DNA of 25,239 bases from AP-15 sp035570595 (GTDB taxonomy: Bacteria; Pseudomonadota; Alphaproteobacteria; ATCC43930; CGMCC-115725), in contig DATMLF010000166.1 of NCBI GenBank assembly GCA_035570595.1, positions 1 through 25,239 of the forward strand, read 5' to 3'. Position 1 is the stretch's first letter. The number at the start of each line of letters is the position of its first letter. Made by a program: the position numbers and the translations under genes. Shown piece after piece: positions 14,748 to 22,358 of this stretch. The notes beneath the pieces were generated by a model. That model worked only from the letters and a program-made list of their open reading frames with translations. It had not been told where the DNA came from and searched no databases.

Positions 14748-16340
14748 CTAGAACCGCAGCGACTTGACCTGGATCACATTGGGCAGCCCGCGGACCGCGT
14801 CGAGGACCGCCGGCGACAGCGGCTGGTCGATTTCGACGAGACAGATCGCGTCCTGGCCAGGTGCGGTGCGGCCGAGGTGAAAGGTTGCGATGTTGACCGA
14901 GGCGGCACCCATGGTCTGGCCCAGCGCGCCGATAAAGCCCGGCTTGTCGAGGTTGCGCACGAACAGCATGTTGCCGCCGAGCTCGGCCTCGAGCGGGATG
15001 CCCTCGACCGAGACGAGCCGCGGCTTGTCGCCGCCGAACAAGGTGCCGGCGACCTCGCGCGGTCGCCGCTCGGCGGCGGGGCCGTTCGGCGTCACGACGA
15101 CGCGGATCAGGGTCTGGTAGTCGCCGGGCTCGGCGCGCCGGGTCTCGCTGACCCGAATGTCGCGGTCGCGGCAGATCACCGCGGCGTTGACCATGTTGAC
15201 GCTGGCAAGCTGTGGCGCCAAGAGCGCCGTCAGCACGATCGCGGTCAACGGCTTGACGTTGAGCTCGGCGATCGCCCCCTCGTACTCGACCGAGACCGCG
15301 GTGATGCCGCTCTCGGTCAGCTGGCCGGCAAAGCTGCCGAGCTGCTCGGCGAGCGTGATGTAGGGCCGGATGCGGTTGGCTTCCTCGGCGGTCAGCGACG
15401 GCACGTTGACGGCATTGGCGACCGCACCCGTCAGCAGAAAGTCGGCCATCTGCTCGGCGATCTCGACCGCGACGTTTTCCTGGGCCTCGGTCGTGGCGGC
15501 GCCGAGGTGCGGGGTCGCGACGACGTTGTCTCGGCCGAAGAGCGGGTTCTTGCGCGCCGGCTCCTCGACAAACACGTCAACCGCGGCACCGGCGAGATGC
15601 CCGCTGTCGAGGGCGGCGGCGAGGTCTTCCTCGACGACGAGCCCGCCGCGCGCACAATTCACCAGTCGCGCGCCGCGCTTCATTTTGGCGAGGGCGGCGG
15701 CGTCGATGATGTTTCTTGTCGCCTCGGTCAGCGGCGTGTGCAGGGTCACAAAGTCGGCGCGCGCCAAAAGCTCGTCGAGCGCCACCTTTTCGACGCCCAG
15801 GTCGACGGCGCGCTCGGCCGACAGGAACGGGTCGTAGGCGACGACCTTCATTCGCAGCCCGAGCGCGCGCACCGCGACACTCGCGCCGACGTTCCCGCAG
15901 CCGATGACGCCGAGCGTCTTGCCGGTGAGCTCGACCCCCATAAAGCGCGACTTCTCCCATTTGCCGGCCTGGGTCGAGCGGTCGGCGGCCGGGATCTCGC
16001 GGCAGAGGGCGAACAGCATCGCGATCGCGTGCTCGGCCGCCGTCGTCGAATTGCCATAAGGCGTGTTCATGACGACGATGCCGCGCTGGGTCGCGGCAGC
16101 CACGTCGATGTTGTCGACGCCAATCCCGGCGCGGCCGATGACCTTGAGCGCCGTTGCGATGGCGAGGAGTTCGCCTGAGACCTTGGTCGCCGAGCGCACC
16201 GCGAGCCCGTCATAGCTGGCGATCCGGGCTTTGAGCTGCGCGGCGGTGATGCCCGGCAGCAGGTCGACCTCGATCCCGCGCGCCGCCAGTATCTCCGCCG
16301 CGCGTGGGCTTAAATCGTCGGAAATCAAGACTTTCGCCAT
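14748..16340 (-). CDS. serA: D-3-phosphoglycerate dehydrogenase
   Basis: A 530-residue long-form SerA, the first enzyme of serine synthesis. The Rossmann motif GCGNVG is at residues 147-152, and the catalytic residues Arg231 (NCARGG), Glu260 (VEEPA) and His278 (TPHLGAAT) are present. After the catalytic domain come the intervening domain and a C-terminal ACT domain (about 455-530), which in this form can sense serine. GGAG lies 7 bases before the ATG. It follows serC by 107 bp on the same strand, the usual alphaproteobacterial serC-serA order, with a stem-loop in the gap. Confidence 0.97.
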   Translation of the reverse strand: MAKVLISDDLSPRAAEILAARGIEVDLLPGITAAQLKARIASYDGLAVRSATKVSGELLAIATALKVIGRAGIGVDNIDVAAATQRGIVVMNTPYGNSTTAAEHAIAMLFALCREIPAADRSTQAGKWEKSRFMGVELTGKTLGVIGCGNVGASVAVRALGLRMKVVAYDPFLSAERAVDLGVEKVALDELLARADFVTLHTPLTEATRNIIDAAALAKMKRGARLVNCARGGLVVEEDLAAALDSGHLAGAAVDVFVEEPARKNPLFGRDNVVATPHLGAATTEAQENVAVEIAEQMADFLLTGAVANAVNVPSLTAEEANRIRPYITLAEQLGSFAGQLTESGITAVSVEYEGAIAELNVKPLTAIVLTALLAPQLASVNMVNAAVICRDRDIRVSETRRAEPGDYQTLIRVVVTPNGPAAERRPREVAGTLFGGDKPRLVSVEGIPLEAELGGNMLFVRNLDKPGFIGALGQTMGAASVNIATFHLGRTAPGQDAICLVEIDQPLSPAVLDAVRGLPNVIQVKSLRF

Positions 16341-16369
16341 GAGTGCTCCGATTAAAAATCACCACAGAC

Positions 16370-16436
16370 GCAGTGAGACACAGAGGGACCCAATTAGAGC
16401 CCGTTTTTTCGCCGGCCTAGCTCTCTGTCTCACTGC
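16370..16436. repeat. Inverted repeat between serC and serA
   Basis: GCAGTGAGACACAGAGGG (16370-16387) is mirrored by CTCTCTGTCTCACTGC (16421-16436), giving a stem of about 14 bp with a 2-base bulge and a 33-base loop. The arms resemble the dispersed CACAGAG-rich intergenic repeats known from various bacteria. On the transcript the stem comes before ATTTTTAAT near the serA RBS, so it could reduce read-through or be a processing site. It could also be a small decayed mobile element. Confidence 0.65.
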
Positions 16437-16447
16437 CTCATTGTAAA

Positions 16448-17605
16448 TTATGCCGCTTTTGCCGATTGGCGCTGTTCGTCCCAGGCCCAGTCGAGCCACG
16501 GCATCAGCGCTTCGACATCGTCGGTTTCGACGGTGGCCCCGGTCCAGATCCGGATGCCCGGCGGCGAGGCGCGGTGGCTGGCGATGTCGTAGGCGGCGTG
16601 CTCTTTCTCGAGCCGCGCCGTCATCGTGCGCACGGCCTGAAAGCGCTCGTCGGGCGACAGTGCGGTAAACCACGGCTCGACAATCTTGAGCTGCGGCGAG
16701 GTGCACGAGATCGTCGCCGGGTCCTCGGCGAGGAACTCGATCCACGGCGTCTGCCCCGCCCAAGCGGCGAGAACCGCAAGGCTCCGTTCCGAGCGGGCGA
16801 CCAGCCCGTCAAGGCCGCCGACCGACTCCGCCCATTCGAGCGAGTCGAGCGCGTCCTCGACACACAGCATCGACGGCGTGTTGATCGTCTCGCCTTGAAA
16901 GACGCCCTTGATCAATTTGCCGTTCGCGGTCAGCCGAAACAGCTTTGGCAACGGCCAGGGCGGCGCATAGCTTTCGAGCCGCTCGACCGCGCGCGGCGAC
17001 AATGCCAGCATGCCGTGCGCCGCCTCGCCGCCGAGCGCCTTTTGCCACGACCAGGTGACGACGTCGAGCTTGTCCCACGGCAGACGCATCGCGAATACGG
17101 CCGAGGTCGCGTCGCAGATCGCAAGGCCCCGACGGTCGGCGGCGATCCAGTCCCCGTCCGGCACCCGCACGCCCGAGGTGGTGCCGTTCCACGGGAACAC
17201 CACGTCGCGCGCCCAATCGACGGTGCGGAGGTCGGGCAGCTTGCCGTACGGAGCGTGCAATACCCGCACCCCGGGCAGCTTCAGCTGCTTCACGTCCTCG
17301 ACCCAGCCTTCGCCGAAATTCTCCCAGGCGAGCATGTCGACGCCGCGCGCGCCGAGCAGCGACCACATCGCGATTTCGATGGCTCCGGTGTCGGAGGCGG
17401 CGACGACGCCGACCTGCCAATCGGCCGGGATGCCGAGAATCGAGCGCGAGCGGTCGACGACTTCGACGATCCTTGCCTTGCCGACGCCGGAGCGATGCGA
17501 GCGCCCGACCAGCGCCGCTTCGAGCGCGCCCGGCGACCAGCCCGGCCGCTTGGCGCAGGGACCGGACGAAAAACACGGGTTTTGCGGGCGCCGCGTCGGC
17601 TTCAT
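16448..17605 (-). CDS. serC: Phosphoserine aminotransferase (alphaproteobacterial type)
   Basis: A 385-residue class V aminotransferase of the alphaproteobacterial SerC type, which converts 3-phosphohydroxypyruvate to phosphoserine and also serves pyridoxal phosphate synthesis in many bacteria. The N-terminal RPQNPCFSSGPCAKRPGW is diagnostic for this subtype, and the PLP lysine is Lys189 in TWSWQKALGGE. AAGGA lies 8 bases before the ATG. It heads the serine pair serC-serA. The 5' leader is listed separately as a possible serC-motif RNA. Confidence 0.96.
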   Translation of the reverse strand: MKPTRRPQNPCFSSGPCAKRPGWSPGALEAALVGRSHRSGVGKARIVEVVDRSRSILGIPADWQVGVVAASDTGAIEIAMWSLLGARGVDMLAWENFGEGWVEDVKQLKLPGVRVLHAPYGKLPDLRTVDWARDVVFPWNGTTSGVRVPDGDWIAADRRGLAICDATSAVFAMRLPWDKLDVVTWSWQKALGGEAAHGMLALSPRAVERLESYAPPWPLPKLFRLTANGKLIKGVFQGETINTPSMLCVEDALDSLEWAESVGGLDGLVARSERSLAVLAAWAGQTPWIEFLAEDPATISCTSPQLKIVEPWFTALSPDERFQAVRTMTARLEKEHAAYDIASHRASPPGIRIWTGATVETDDVEALMPWLDWAWDEQRQSAKAA

Positions 17606-17690
17606 CGCGCCATTCCTTAATAAAATCGAGGCGACCCGTGCGGGGCCGTATCCCGCGCCGGAACTTATGGATGCGCCTGGGCGGCGTCAA
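17606..17690 (-). promoter_or_regulatory. serC promoter and 5' leader, possible serC-motif RNA
   Basis: On the minus strand TTGACG (17690-17685) and CATAAG (17669-17664), 15 bp apart, form a candidate promoter. The transcript would carry a leader of about 50 nt with a GC stem (GCGGG/CCCGC at 17656-17640) just before the AAGGA RBS (17618-17614). Structured serC-motif RNAs are known upstream of alphaproteobacterial serC genes. The position fits, but I cannot confirm the consensus by eye. Confidence 0.35.
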
Positions 17691-17925
17691 TGCGGCAGCG
17701 CAGCATTAACCACGTTGCCCGAGCAGCAGTCGCGCCAACCGCAAGCGGCGACGGCATGGGCCTATATTTTGTCAGCCGCCAATGGGCGGAAGCCGGCGAG
17801 CTGATGGGTTTGAAGGCTGAGCTGCCATTGCCGGCGGGCGTGGCAGAATTCCGCTGCGAGCGCGGCTTAGCGGGCGCGGCCGGCACCGCCCCGGCTGCAG
17901 CGATAAGCAGCGAAAGTCAAGTAGC
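17691..17925. other. Intergenic stretch between serC and queC; no gene seen
   Basis: Together with the serC leader this makes a 320-bp gap. Open frames on both strands are short and show no family features. The AT-richer CCTATATTTTGTCAGCC near 17761 could hold promoter elements, but no matched -35/-10 pair stands out. I see no RNA gene or clear terminator after queC. Confidence 0.5.
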
Positions 17926-18666
17926 TCACGACGCGGCATGCCCGCCGGAATACCGTTCCCACCCGGCGCGGCGCAGGTGGCAGGCCGGGCAGCTGCCGCA
18001 CCCGTAACCCCACTCGTGTTGCTGGCTGCGGTCGCCGAGGTAGCAGCTGTGGGTCTCTCGCCGGATCAGCTCGACAAGCGCGGCGCCGCCGAGCTTTTCG
18101 GCCAATGCCCAAGTCGCCGCCTTGTCGCGCCACATCAGCGGCGTGCGGATCACAAAGCGATGATCCATGCCGAGCGACAGGGTCGCCTGCAACGCTTTCA
18201 GTGTGTCGTCGCGACAATCGGGATAACCCGAATAGTCGGTCTCGCACATGCCGCCGACGAGATGGCGCAACCCGCGGCGATAGGCGATCGCCGCCGCCAG
18301 CACGAAGAACATCAGGTTGCGCCCGGGCACGAACGTGTTCGGCAGCCCGCTGCCGTCAAAGGCGATCGCGGTTTCGCGGGTCAGCGCGGTCTCGCTGATC
18401 CGGCCGAGCACGCCGCAGTCGACCAGGTGGTCCTCGCCGAGCTTGTCGCTCCATTCGGGGAACTCGCGGCGCAGGCGGGAGAGCACCGCGACCCGGCAGT
18501 CGAGCTCGACCCGATGGCGCTGGCCGTAGTCGAAGCCGATCGTCTCGACCTCGGCGAAGCGGGTCAGCGCCCAGGCGAGGCAGGTCGCCGAATCCTGGCC
18601 GCCGGAAAAGAGGACGAGCCCCTTCCCCAGCCGGACTTCAACGTTCTGCGGCGTTGCGGCGGTCAC
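17926..18666 (-). CDS. queC: 7-cyano-7-deazaguanine synthase
   Basis: A 246-residue QueC, which converts 7-carboxy-7-deazaguanine to preQ0 with ATP and ammonia on the route to queuosine in tRNA. The ATP-pyrophosphatase loop SGGQDS is at residues 21-26. The zinc site is complete: Cys208 (HSCYLGD) and Cys223, Cys226, Cys229 (CGSCPAC). The HLVGGMCETDYSGYPDCRD segment is typical. The start is GTG at 18666 with only a weak upstream GAG. No other queuosine genes are adjacent, so it is a lone pathway gene here. Confidence 0.95.
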   Translation of the reverse strand: MTAATPQNVEVRLGKGLVLFSGGQDSATCLAWALTRFAEVETIGFDYGQRHRVELDCRVAVLSRLRREFPEWSDKLGEDHLVDCGVLGRISETALTRETAIAFDGSGLPNTFVPGRNLMFFVLAAAIAYRRGLRHLVGGMCETDYSGYPDCRDDTLKALQATLSLGMDHRFVIRTPLMWRDKAATWALAEKLGGAALVELIRRETHSCYLGDRSQQHEWGYGCGSCPACHLRRAGWERYSGGHAAS

Positions 18667-18735
18667 CGCTCACGAGATAGCCCGCGAGCGGACCGCGATC
18701 AACCGCAACGCCGGATGGGTGTGCTGGCCGCCGCC

Positions 18736-19047
18736 TCAGCGCTTGATCAGGCTGGCGACCAGGAACCCGATCGCGAAGGCCACCGCCATGCTCGCCAAGG
18801 GGTTGTGCTCGACGGTCTCCGAGACCGTGCCGACCGCCTTTCCGCTCTGCTCGCGCAGCTGCTGGGCATATTCCTGGGCGCGGCCCTGCGCGTCTTGCGC
18901 CCATTGCTGACCGGTCTGGGTCATCTCCTTGATCGACCGCGACGTCTGGTCGACCATCGCGCGCAGCTTCTCCATAGCCTCAGTCGCTTGGGCCAGACCG
19001 TAATTCACGGCATTGCCGTCGCCGCCGACGTCCTGTTTTTCCGCCAT
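18736..19047 (-). CDS. DUF883 (YqjD/ElaB-like) membrane-anchored protein
   Basis: A 103-residue protein: a polar, Gln-rich amphipathic region (about 15-75, EKLRAMVDQTSRSIKEMTQTG onward) and one C-terminal transmembrane helix (AVAFAIGFLVASLIKR). This is the layout of DUF883 proteins, some of which bind ribosomes at the inner membrane or respond to stress and stationary phase in E. coli. GGGAAG lies before the ATG. It is 69 bp upstream of queC on the same strand and divergent from the PLP-enzyme gene. Function in alphaproteobacteria is unknown. Confidence 0.8.
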   Translation of the reverse strand: MAEKQDVGGDGNAVNYGLAQATEAMEKLRAMVDQTSRSIKEMTQTGQQWAQDAQGRAQEYAQQLREQSGKAVGTVSETVEHNPLASMAVAFAIGFLVASLIKR

Positions 19048-19162
19048 GAGTGCTTCTTCCCTCTGAATTCAACTGCCCGGATCAATCAGTGAGGAAACGC
19101 CGCAAAACGAGAATCGCTCCGCATCGCCTGGCCAACGCCTGCCCAAGGCTAGACACGATTGG

Positions 19163-19168
19163 TATAGT
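19163..19168 (+). promoter_or_regulatory. Candidate -10 element for the PLP enzyme/TauD pair
   Basis: TATAGT in an otherwise GC-rich stretch lies 27 bp before the ATG at 19196, which has GGAG 5 bases upstream. A poor -35 match (TGCCCA, 19140-19145) is 17 bp further up. A short leader of about 20 nt would result. The evidence is only the hexamer and its position. Confidence 0.25.
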
Positions 19169-19195
19169 CGGCCGCCAATCGCGGTCGGAGAAGCC

Positions 19196-20677
19196 ATGTC
19201 CCCCAACTCCAACCCCTACCTCGCGCTCGGCGTGCGCCCGTTCGTCAACTGCTGCAGCGTGCGCACGATGCACGGCGGCAGTCTGATGCTGCCGCAAGTG
19301 CGCGAGGCGATGGCCGAGGCGTCGCGCTGGTTCGTCAACTTGGACGAGCTGATGGAAGCGGCGGGCCGCCGCCTTGCGGAGCTGACCGGCGCCGAGTGGG
19401 GGATCGTCACTTGCGGCAGTGCCGCCGCGGTGGCGCTGGGAACGGCCGCCTGCGTCGCCGGCAACGACCCCGTCAAGATGCTGCGGCTGCCGTTCACCGA
19501 GGGCATGGTCAACCGGGTCATCATCCCGCGCACCCAGCGTTTCGCCTACGACCAGGCAGTGCGGATGATCGGCTGCCACATCGTCGAGATCGAAACCCGC
19601 GAGGAATTGGACCAGGCATTGGCGGAGCCGGTGGCGATGGTCGTGCTGCTTGGCAAGCAGGAGCATCTCTGCCCGGTGCGGCTCGAGGAATTCGCCGCGA
19701 TCATGAAGCCGCGCGGCATCCCCATCATGGTCGACGCCGCCTCCGAGCATCTCGAACGGCCAAGCCCGTGGCTCGCGCGCGGCGCCGACCTTGTCATCTA
19801 CAGCGGCGGCAAGTTTCTGCGCGGTCCGCAGACGAGCGGCTTGCTGCTCGGCGCCAAGCGACTCGTCGAGGCGGCCTGGCGCAACGCCTCGCCGCACCAG
19901 GCGCTGGGCCGGCCCATGAAAGTGTCGAAGGAGGACGTTGTCGGCGTCCTGGCGGCGGTCGAATACTGGTTCGAGGAGCGCGACCGCGGCGCCGAGCAGC
20001 GGAAATGGTATGACGACCTCGCGGTCGTCGCCGAGCGGGTCGGGCGGATGCCGGGGGCGGCGAGCGAAGTGATCGAGCCGGTCGGGGTCGATCTGGTGCC
20101 GCGGCTGCGCGTCACGTGGGACCGTGCAGAGTACCCGATCGACGGGCTCGGGCTGCGGCGGCGCGCGCTCGACAGCGAGCCGCGGGTCATGCTCGACGAC
20201 AACTCCGCGACCGAGAATGCGATCGAGATCGACCCGTTCCAGCTGCAACCCGGCGAGGCGGCGCAGGTCGGCGACGCGATTTCGGCCGTGCTGGCTGCCG
20301 CACGGCGCGGCGCGGCCGACCAGATGTCGGGGGCGGCGGTCGAGGTCGGCGGCGAGTGGGACATGCGCGTCGACTTTCTGCACGGCGCGCGCATCCATCG
20401 GCTCAGCATCGAGCAGCGCGGGTCCGGCCTGGTCGGCCATCAGCGCTCGGCCGGGTTCGAGGGGCCGGTCAGTGGTTCGGTCCGAGGCGATGCGGTGCGA
20501 CTCGCCTTCACCGCGCGCTACGAGGGCAGCACGATCTCCTATTTGTTCGACGGCGCCGTCCATGACGGGCGGATGAGCGGAACCGCACTGCTCGGCGCCG
20601 CGAGCGACCAGAACGACGGCATCGTCAACAAGAGCCAGTTCGGCGCGGGGAGTTGGCGCGCCGATCGGGTCGGGTGA
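19196..20677 (+). CDS. SelA-like PLP enzyme with extra C-terminal domain
   Basis: A 493-residue fold-type I PLP enzyme related to selenocysteine synthase (SelA) and the D-glucosaminate-6-phosphate ammonia-lyase group. The SelA-like N-terminus is NCCSVRTMHGGSLMLPQV, the phosphate-binding turn is CGSAAAVAL (73-81), the PLP-ring aspartate is Asp180 in IMVDAASE, and the Schiff-base lysine is Lys206 in YSGGKFLRGPQTSG. The catalytic part ends near residue 372. Residues 378-465 form a separate Gly-punctuated, beta-rich domain (GEWDMRVDFLHG, HRLSIEQRGSGLVGHQ, GSVRGDAVRLAF, ISYLFDGAVHDGRMSGTA), like a small beta-barrel. True SelA activity is unlikely without selB or tRNA-Sec genes here. An amino-acid or amino-sugar lyase is my best guess. 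It is followed after 12 bp by a TauD-family gene. Confidence 0.8.
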   Translation: MSPNSNPYLALGVRPFVNCCSVRTMHGGSLMLPQVREAMAEASRWFVNLDELMEAAGRRLAELTGAEWGIVTCGSAAAVALGTAACVAGNDPVKMLRLPFTEGMVNRVIIPRTQRFAYDQAVRMIGCHIVEIETREELDQALAEPVAMVVLLGKQEHLCPVRLEEFAAIMKPRGIPIMVDAASEHLERPSPWLARGADLVIYSGGKFLRGPQTSGLLLGAKRLVEAAWRNASPHQALGRPMKVSKEDVVGVLAAVEYWFEERDRGAEQRKWYDDLAVVAERVGRMPGAASEVIEPVGVDLVPRLRVTWDRAEYPIDGLGLRRRALDSEPRVMLDDNSATENAIEIDPFQLQPGEAAQVGDAISAVLAAARRGAADQMSGAAVEVGGEWDMRVDFLHGARIHRLSIEQRGSGLVGHQRSAGFEGPVSGSVRGDAVRLAFTARYEGSTISYLFDGAVHDGRMSGTALLGAASDQNDGIVNKSQFGAGSWRADRVG

Positions 20678-20689
20678 GGGGCGCCCGCA

Positions 20690-21529
20690 ATGTCTGCCGA
20701 GCCGATCGAAATTCGTCCGGTTGCCGGGGCGATCGGGGCGGAGATTTCGGGCGTCGACTTGGCGCGCGAACTCGCTGCTGAGACGATCGCCGCGATCCGC
20801 TGCGCATTGCTCGACCATCTCGTGGTCTTCTTTCGCGGGCAGGAGCTGACGCCGGCGCGGTTCCTCGCCTTTGCCCGCCGCTTTGGCGAGCCGATCGAGT
20901 ACCCCTTCGTGCGCGGCCTCGACGGGTTTCCGATGATCACGCCGGTCGTCAAGCTCGAGCACGAGACGGTCAATTTCGGGGGTGTGTGGCACGCCGACAC
21001 GACCTATCTCGCCGAGCCGCCGATGGCGACGATGCTCTTCGCCCGCGAGGTTCCGCCTTATGGCGGCGACACGTTGTTCGCCAACATGTATCTCGCCTAC
21101 GAGACACTGTCGCCGGGACTGCGCCGGATGCTAGACGGCCTCGTCGGGGTCAGCGACTCGGCCAAGGCCGACGGCTCGAAGACGCGCGAAGACCGGGTGC
21201 GCGACCATCCCGCGGCGGATGCGGCCAAGCGCCTCGTCGCCGAGCACCCGGCGGTGCGCACCCATCCCGAAACCGGCCGCAGGGCGCTTTACGTCAACGG
21301 CGCCCACACGGCGCATTTTAGGGACATGACGATCGCGGAGAGCGCGCCGTTGCTCGCCTACCTGTTCCGCCACCAGCAGCAACCGGAATTCACCTGCCGC
21401 TTTCGCTGGGAGAAAGGCTCGCTCGCCTTCTGGGACAACCGCGCCGCACAGCACAACGCGGTCAACGACTACCACGGCCATCGCCGCGTCATGCAGCGCA
21501 TCACGTTGAAAGGCGACACGCCGCGCTGA
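20690..21529 (+). CDS. TauD/TfdA-family Fe(II)/2-oxoglutarate dioxygenase
   Basis: A 279-residue dioxygenase. The iron triad is His101 and Asp103 (VWHADTTY) with His255 (AAQHNAVNDY), and the 2-oxoglutarate arginine is Arg270 (MQRITLKG); all catalytic residues are present. The fold matches TauD, but substrate-contact regions differ enough that taurine cannot be assumed; TfdA-like herbicide-type acids, sulfonates and modified amino acids are all known for the family. It is 12 bp downstream of the SelA-like enzyme and clearly co-transcribed, so the two probably act on one substrate. No taurine or sulfonate transporter is nearby. Confidence 0.9.
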   Translation: MSAEPIEIRPVAGAIGAEISGVDLARELAAETIAAIRCALLDHLVVFFRGQELTPARFLAFARRFGEPIEYPFVRGLDGFPMITPVVKLEHETVNFGGVWHADTTYLAEPPMATMLFAREVPPYGGDTLFANMYLAYETLSPGLRRMLDGLVGVSDSAKADGSKTREDRVRDHPAADAAKRLVAEHPAVRTHPETGRRALYVNGAHTAHFRDMTIAESAPLLAYLFRHQQQPEFTCRFRWEKGSLAFWDNRAAQHNAVNDYHGHRRVMQRITLKGDTPR

Positions 21530-21638
21530 GCGCGGCGCACCGGGCCGCGGACCGAAGGCTTGCCATCGCGAGCGCGGGCTCGTCCGTCTTGGCCGACGTC
21601 CTGCCGCAGCCGGACTCGCGAGCGCCCGACGGGCCGGT

Positions 21639-22352
21639 TCAGCTGTCCGACATCGCGCGGACGACTTGCCAGGTCGCGGCGCTGACATGCGGCTCGAGGC
21701 TCAAGCGGCCGACGACCTGCTCGAGCGCGCCGTCGTTGCGCTTGGCGGCGACGGCTTGTGCTGTGACCGAGACTTTCGAGGTGTCGGGGATGTCCTCGCT
21801 GTCGAGGCGGCGCAGACCGAGCCCGGCCTGGGACAGCGCCTGCAGCAGCAGCGAGCGGGTGTGCGCCTCCTCGATCCCCTTGCAGGTGATCTCGACCGTG
21901 TAGTGGGTCTCGCCGTCCTCGTCGGTCAGCGGGCGCGTGTTGAGCCGCCGCAGCAATGGCCGCAGGAACAGGTTGGTCGCGACGACAAAGCCGGACGCAC
22001 CGATTCCCAGCAGCCAAAAGCCGCCGCCGCAAAAAGTCCCGACCATCGCCGAGCACCACAAGGTCGCGGCGGTGTTGAGGCCGTGGATGTTGGCGCCCTC
22101 GCGCAGGATGATGCCGGCGCCGAGAAAACCGATCCCGGAGACAACCTGGGCCGCCAGGCGCGTCGGGTCGCCCTCGCCGACAACGGCCGAAAAAACGACA
22201 AAGCCGCAGGCGCCGAGGGCGACGAGCGCGTTGGTCCGCAGCCCCGCCATCTTTTGGTTCCACTGCCGCTCGAAGCCGATGAGCGCGCCCAGCGCCAGCG
22301 CCAGGCCGAGCCGACCGAGGGCGTCGAGGAGGACGGTTCCGCTCGTGGCCAT
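21639..22352 (-). CDS. MgtC/SapB-family membrane protein
   Basis: A 237-residue MgtC-like protein. The N-terminal part has about four to five transmembrane helices with the family signature GFERQWNQKMAGLRTNALV (26-44) and GIGFLGAGIIL (73-82). Residues from about 148 on form a soluble ACT-like domain (HYTVEITCKGIEEAH...), as in longer MgtC members. MgtC proteins are linked to growth in low magnesium, acid pH and virulence, and they modulate other transporters and ATP synthase rather than carry Mg2+ themselves. It starts 6 bp after the NRAMP-related gene ends, so both should be expressed together, which suggests a shared divalent-cation role. Confidence 0.92.
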   Translation of the reverse strand: MATSGTVLLDALGRLGLALALGALIGFERQWNQKMAGLRTNALVALGACGFVVFSAVVGEGDPTRLAAQVVSGIGFLGAGIILREGANIHGLNTAATLWCSAMVGTFCGGGFWLLGIGASGFVVATNLFLRPLLRRLNTRPLTDEDGETHYTVEITCKGIEEAHTRSLLLQALSQAGLGLRRLDSEDIPDTSKVSVTAQAVAAKRNDGALEQVVGRLSLEPHVSAATWQVVRAMSDS

Positions 22353-22358
22353 GACCGC

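Noticed and set aside
14679..16178. 499-codon plus-strand open frame
   Set aside because: Antisense to serA; its product is Arg/Gly/Asp-rich with no family features, a typical shadow of codon bias in GC-rich DNA.
17690..18007. 105-codon plus-strand frame between serC and queC
   Set aside because: Runs into the queC 3' end in antisense and shows no family features or RBS.
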